DNA of 64,000 nucleotides from Ectobius pallidus. Taxonomy: Eukaryota; Arthropoda; Insecta; Blattodea; Ectobiidae. Positions 62,993 through 64,000 of this stretch are shown here, piece after piece. The notes below the pieces were generated by a model. The model did not search any database and had not been told where the DNA came from. It worked only from the letters and a program-made list of their open reading frames with translations. A program made the position numbers and the translations under genes. Location: assembly GCA_964059195.1 (NCBI GenBank), contig CAXKWD010000003.1, positions 198,920,174-198,984,173 on the forward strand, read 5' to 3'. The stretch's first letter is position 1. Each line of letters starts with the position of its first letter.

Positions 62993-63712
62993 ACATTTCT
63001 TTGTCTTGTGCATAGTACAGCACGAACGGCCGTATAGGCTCATGCGTTGGATTTGTTCTAATGGAAATGTATTTAATATGTATATAAGAATAAAGATGCA
63101 CCTTACCATACCATACCATACCATACCATACCACAATATATACTTTTTTAATAACATGCATTGACAGAGGCCTATGATTATTCTAGGCCTTTGTAATAAC
63201 CGACTTTTGGTTCATAAGTCATTTTATATTCATTCATAGAGATTTAATAATATTTTTTTTAGTTTAATAGACACAGTTAAATGGTCATATCGAGTGAAGT
63301 AAAGGTAGATATGACATAAGCATTTAGGTCAGTTATAGAAAAATTAAGAAGTCTGTGTAATAGAATGAACCATGTTTATCTATTAAAACAAGCAATTTAA
63401 TTCTAGAACCCAGGAAAAATAAGAAACTAAATAGCTCGTGATAGTCCTTTAAGTCTACCGAACAGATAAATGGACCTACTTGTAATAACGTAATCAAGTT
63501 ATAATAAGACGACAATTTACAAGTAATATTTCCTGCGATCATGACGCTCTATGTTTACATAACTATTACTTATCCTGAAAATATGTTCATATGCTGTCTG
63601 TAATGGGCCCAGAATGCTAAACTATATAATAGAACAAACTATGCTAATTGACCAATACACAGACGTTACGTTCCACTGTACAGATCAAAAACCGATAGAA
63701 CTATCGGAATGA
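62993..63712. other. Unassigned DNA with (CCATA)n
   Basis: A (CCATA)n run lies at 63104-63132, possibly the tail of a retroposed fragment. The rest has no recognisable feature. Confidence 0.4.
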
Positions 63713-63713
63713 A

Positions 63714-64000
63714 GGCCGTCACGGTGGCTCATGCTTAGCGCGTGGGCCTGGCATGCTAGCGGTCCCGAGTTCAAATCTCGGGGCCGGCGGGCGTGTCATT
63801 TGTGGTGGACAAAGCCGTGACCTTTGGGGGTTTTTCTCGGGGATCCTCCCGTTTCCCCCTTAATTCATTCCACCAACACTCTCCACTTCAACTTCCTTTC
63901 CCCCCTCATTATCATCCCGTTCCCCTTTACTGGTTTTCGGGCCAGCTCCTGCTGCAGACTCTGCTGCGGGCCTCCCCCGTCCTGCCCCGTTGCTTGTGGT
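63714..64000 (+). mobile_element. Long SINE (family 2), cut by the window edge
   Basis: The 5' head GGCCGTCACGGTGGCTCATG, CTTAGCGCGTGGGCCTGG and B box GAGTTCAAATC are intact. The body TTTGTGGTGGACAAAGCCG and GGGGGTTTTTCTCGGGG follows. It is the same as 58932-59519 in inverse. The 3' half lies beyond position 64000. Confidence 0.9.

Overview
The window is AT-rich eukaryotic DNA that looks like a gene desert or a very large intron of an arthropod, probably an insect with a big repeat-laden genome. A cockroach or termite is possible, but the sequence does not prove it. I found no convincing host exon, rRNA, functional tRNA or CRISPR array. Almost everything recognisable is transposable element (TE): R1-like and Jockey/CR1-like LINEs, several tRNA-derived SINE families, hAT, Tc1/mariner and PIF/Harbinger DNA transposons, and a crowd of unclassified repeats and palindromes.

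Layout. 0-10 kb: short hairpins, a putative hAT element, a TAA-flanked TIR element (3791-4923), a hAT with a perfect 8-bp target-site duplication (TSD) at 6711-7242, an AT-rich element with a terminal hairpin (7311-8040), and a LINE 3' end interrupted by a foldback mariner-type element (8787-9586). 10-17 kb: two inverted copies of one TIR element, one carrying a duplicated half-tRNA hairpin; a repeat with 150-bp internal tandem units; a TA-flanked mariner derivative (13872-14555); and a three-unit tandem array. 17-28 kb: TTAA-flanked palindrome, PIF/Harbinger derivative with a MADF-like peptide, hAT and Tc1-type relics, SINEs, another LINE tail, and a palindromic mariner MITE. 28-36 kb: a LINE inserted in an older repeat, two related hAT elements with 8-bp TSDs, inverted mariner relics, and a Harbinger derivative with a Myb/SANT-like relic. 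36-49 kb: chimeric repeats, further hAT copies, and the best coding sequence of the window, a 5'-truncated but open R1-like LINE at 42090-45223. 49-64 kb: a TIR element full of GTCATCCACATG motifs, modular repeats ending in (TCAG)n, SINEs with clear TSDs, a hAT, and a near-perfect 295-bp palindrome.

The units do not cooperate as a pathway. Their relation is stratigraphic: young insertions split older repeats, so many insertion events can be ordered relative to their hosts. The most interesting signals are the repeated conversion of mariner 3' ends into inverted duplications, the nested TSD-marked insertions, several families whose ends carry motif arrays or hairpins, and a strongly over-represented TAGGCCTA octamer. 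All similarity statements come from reading the sequence by eye; no alignment or database search was run.
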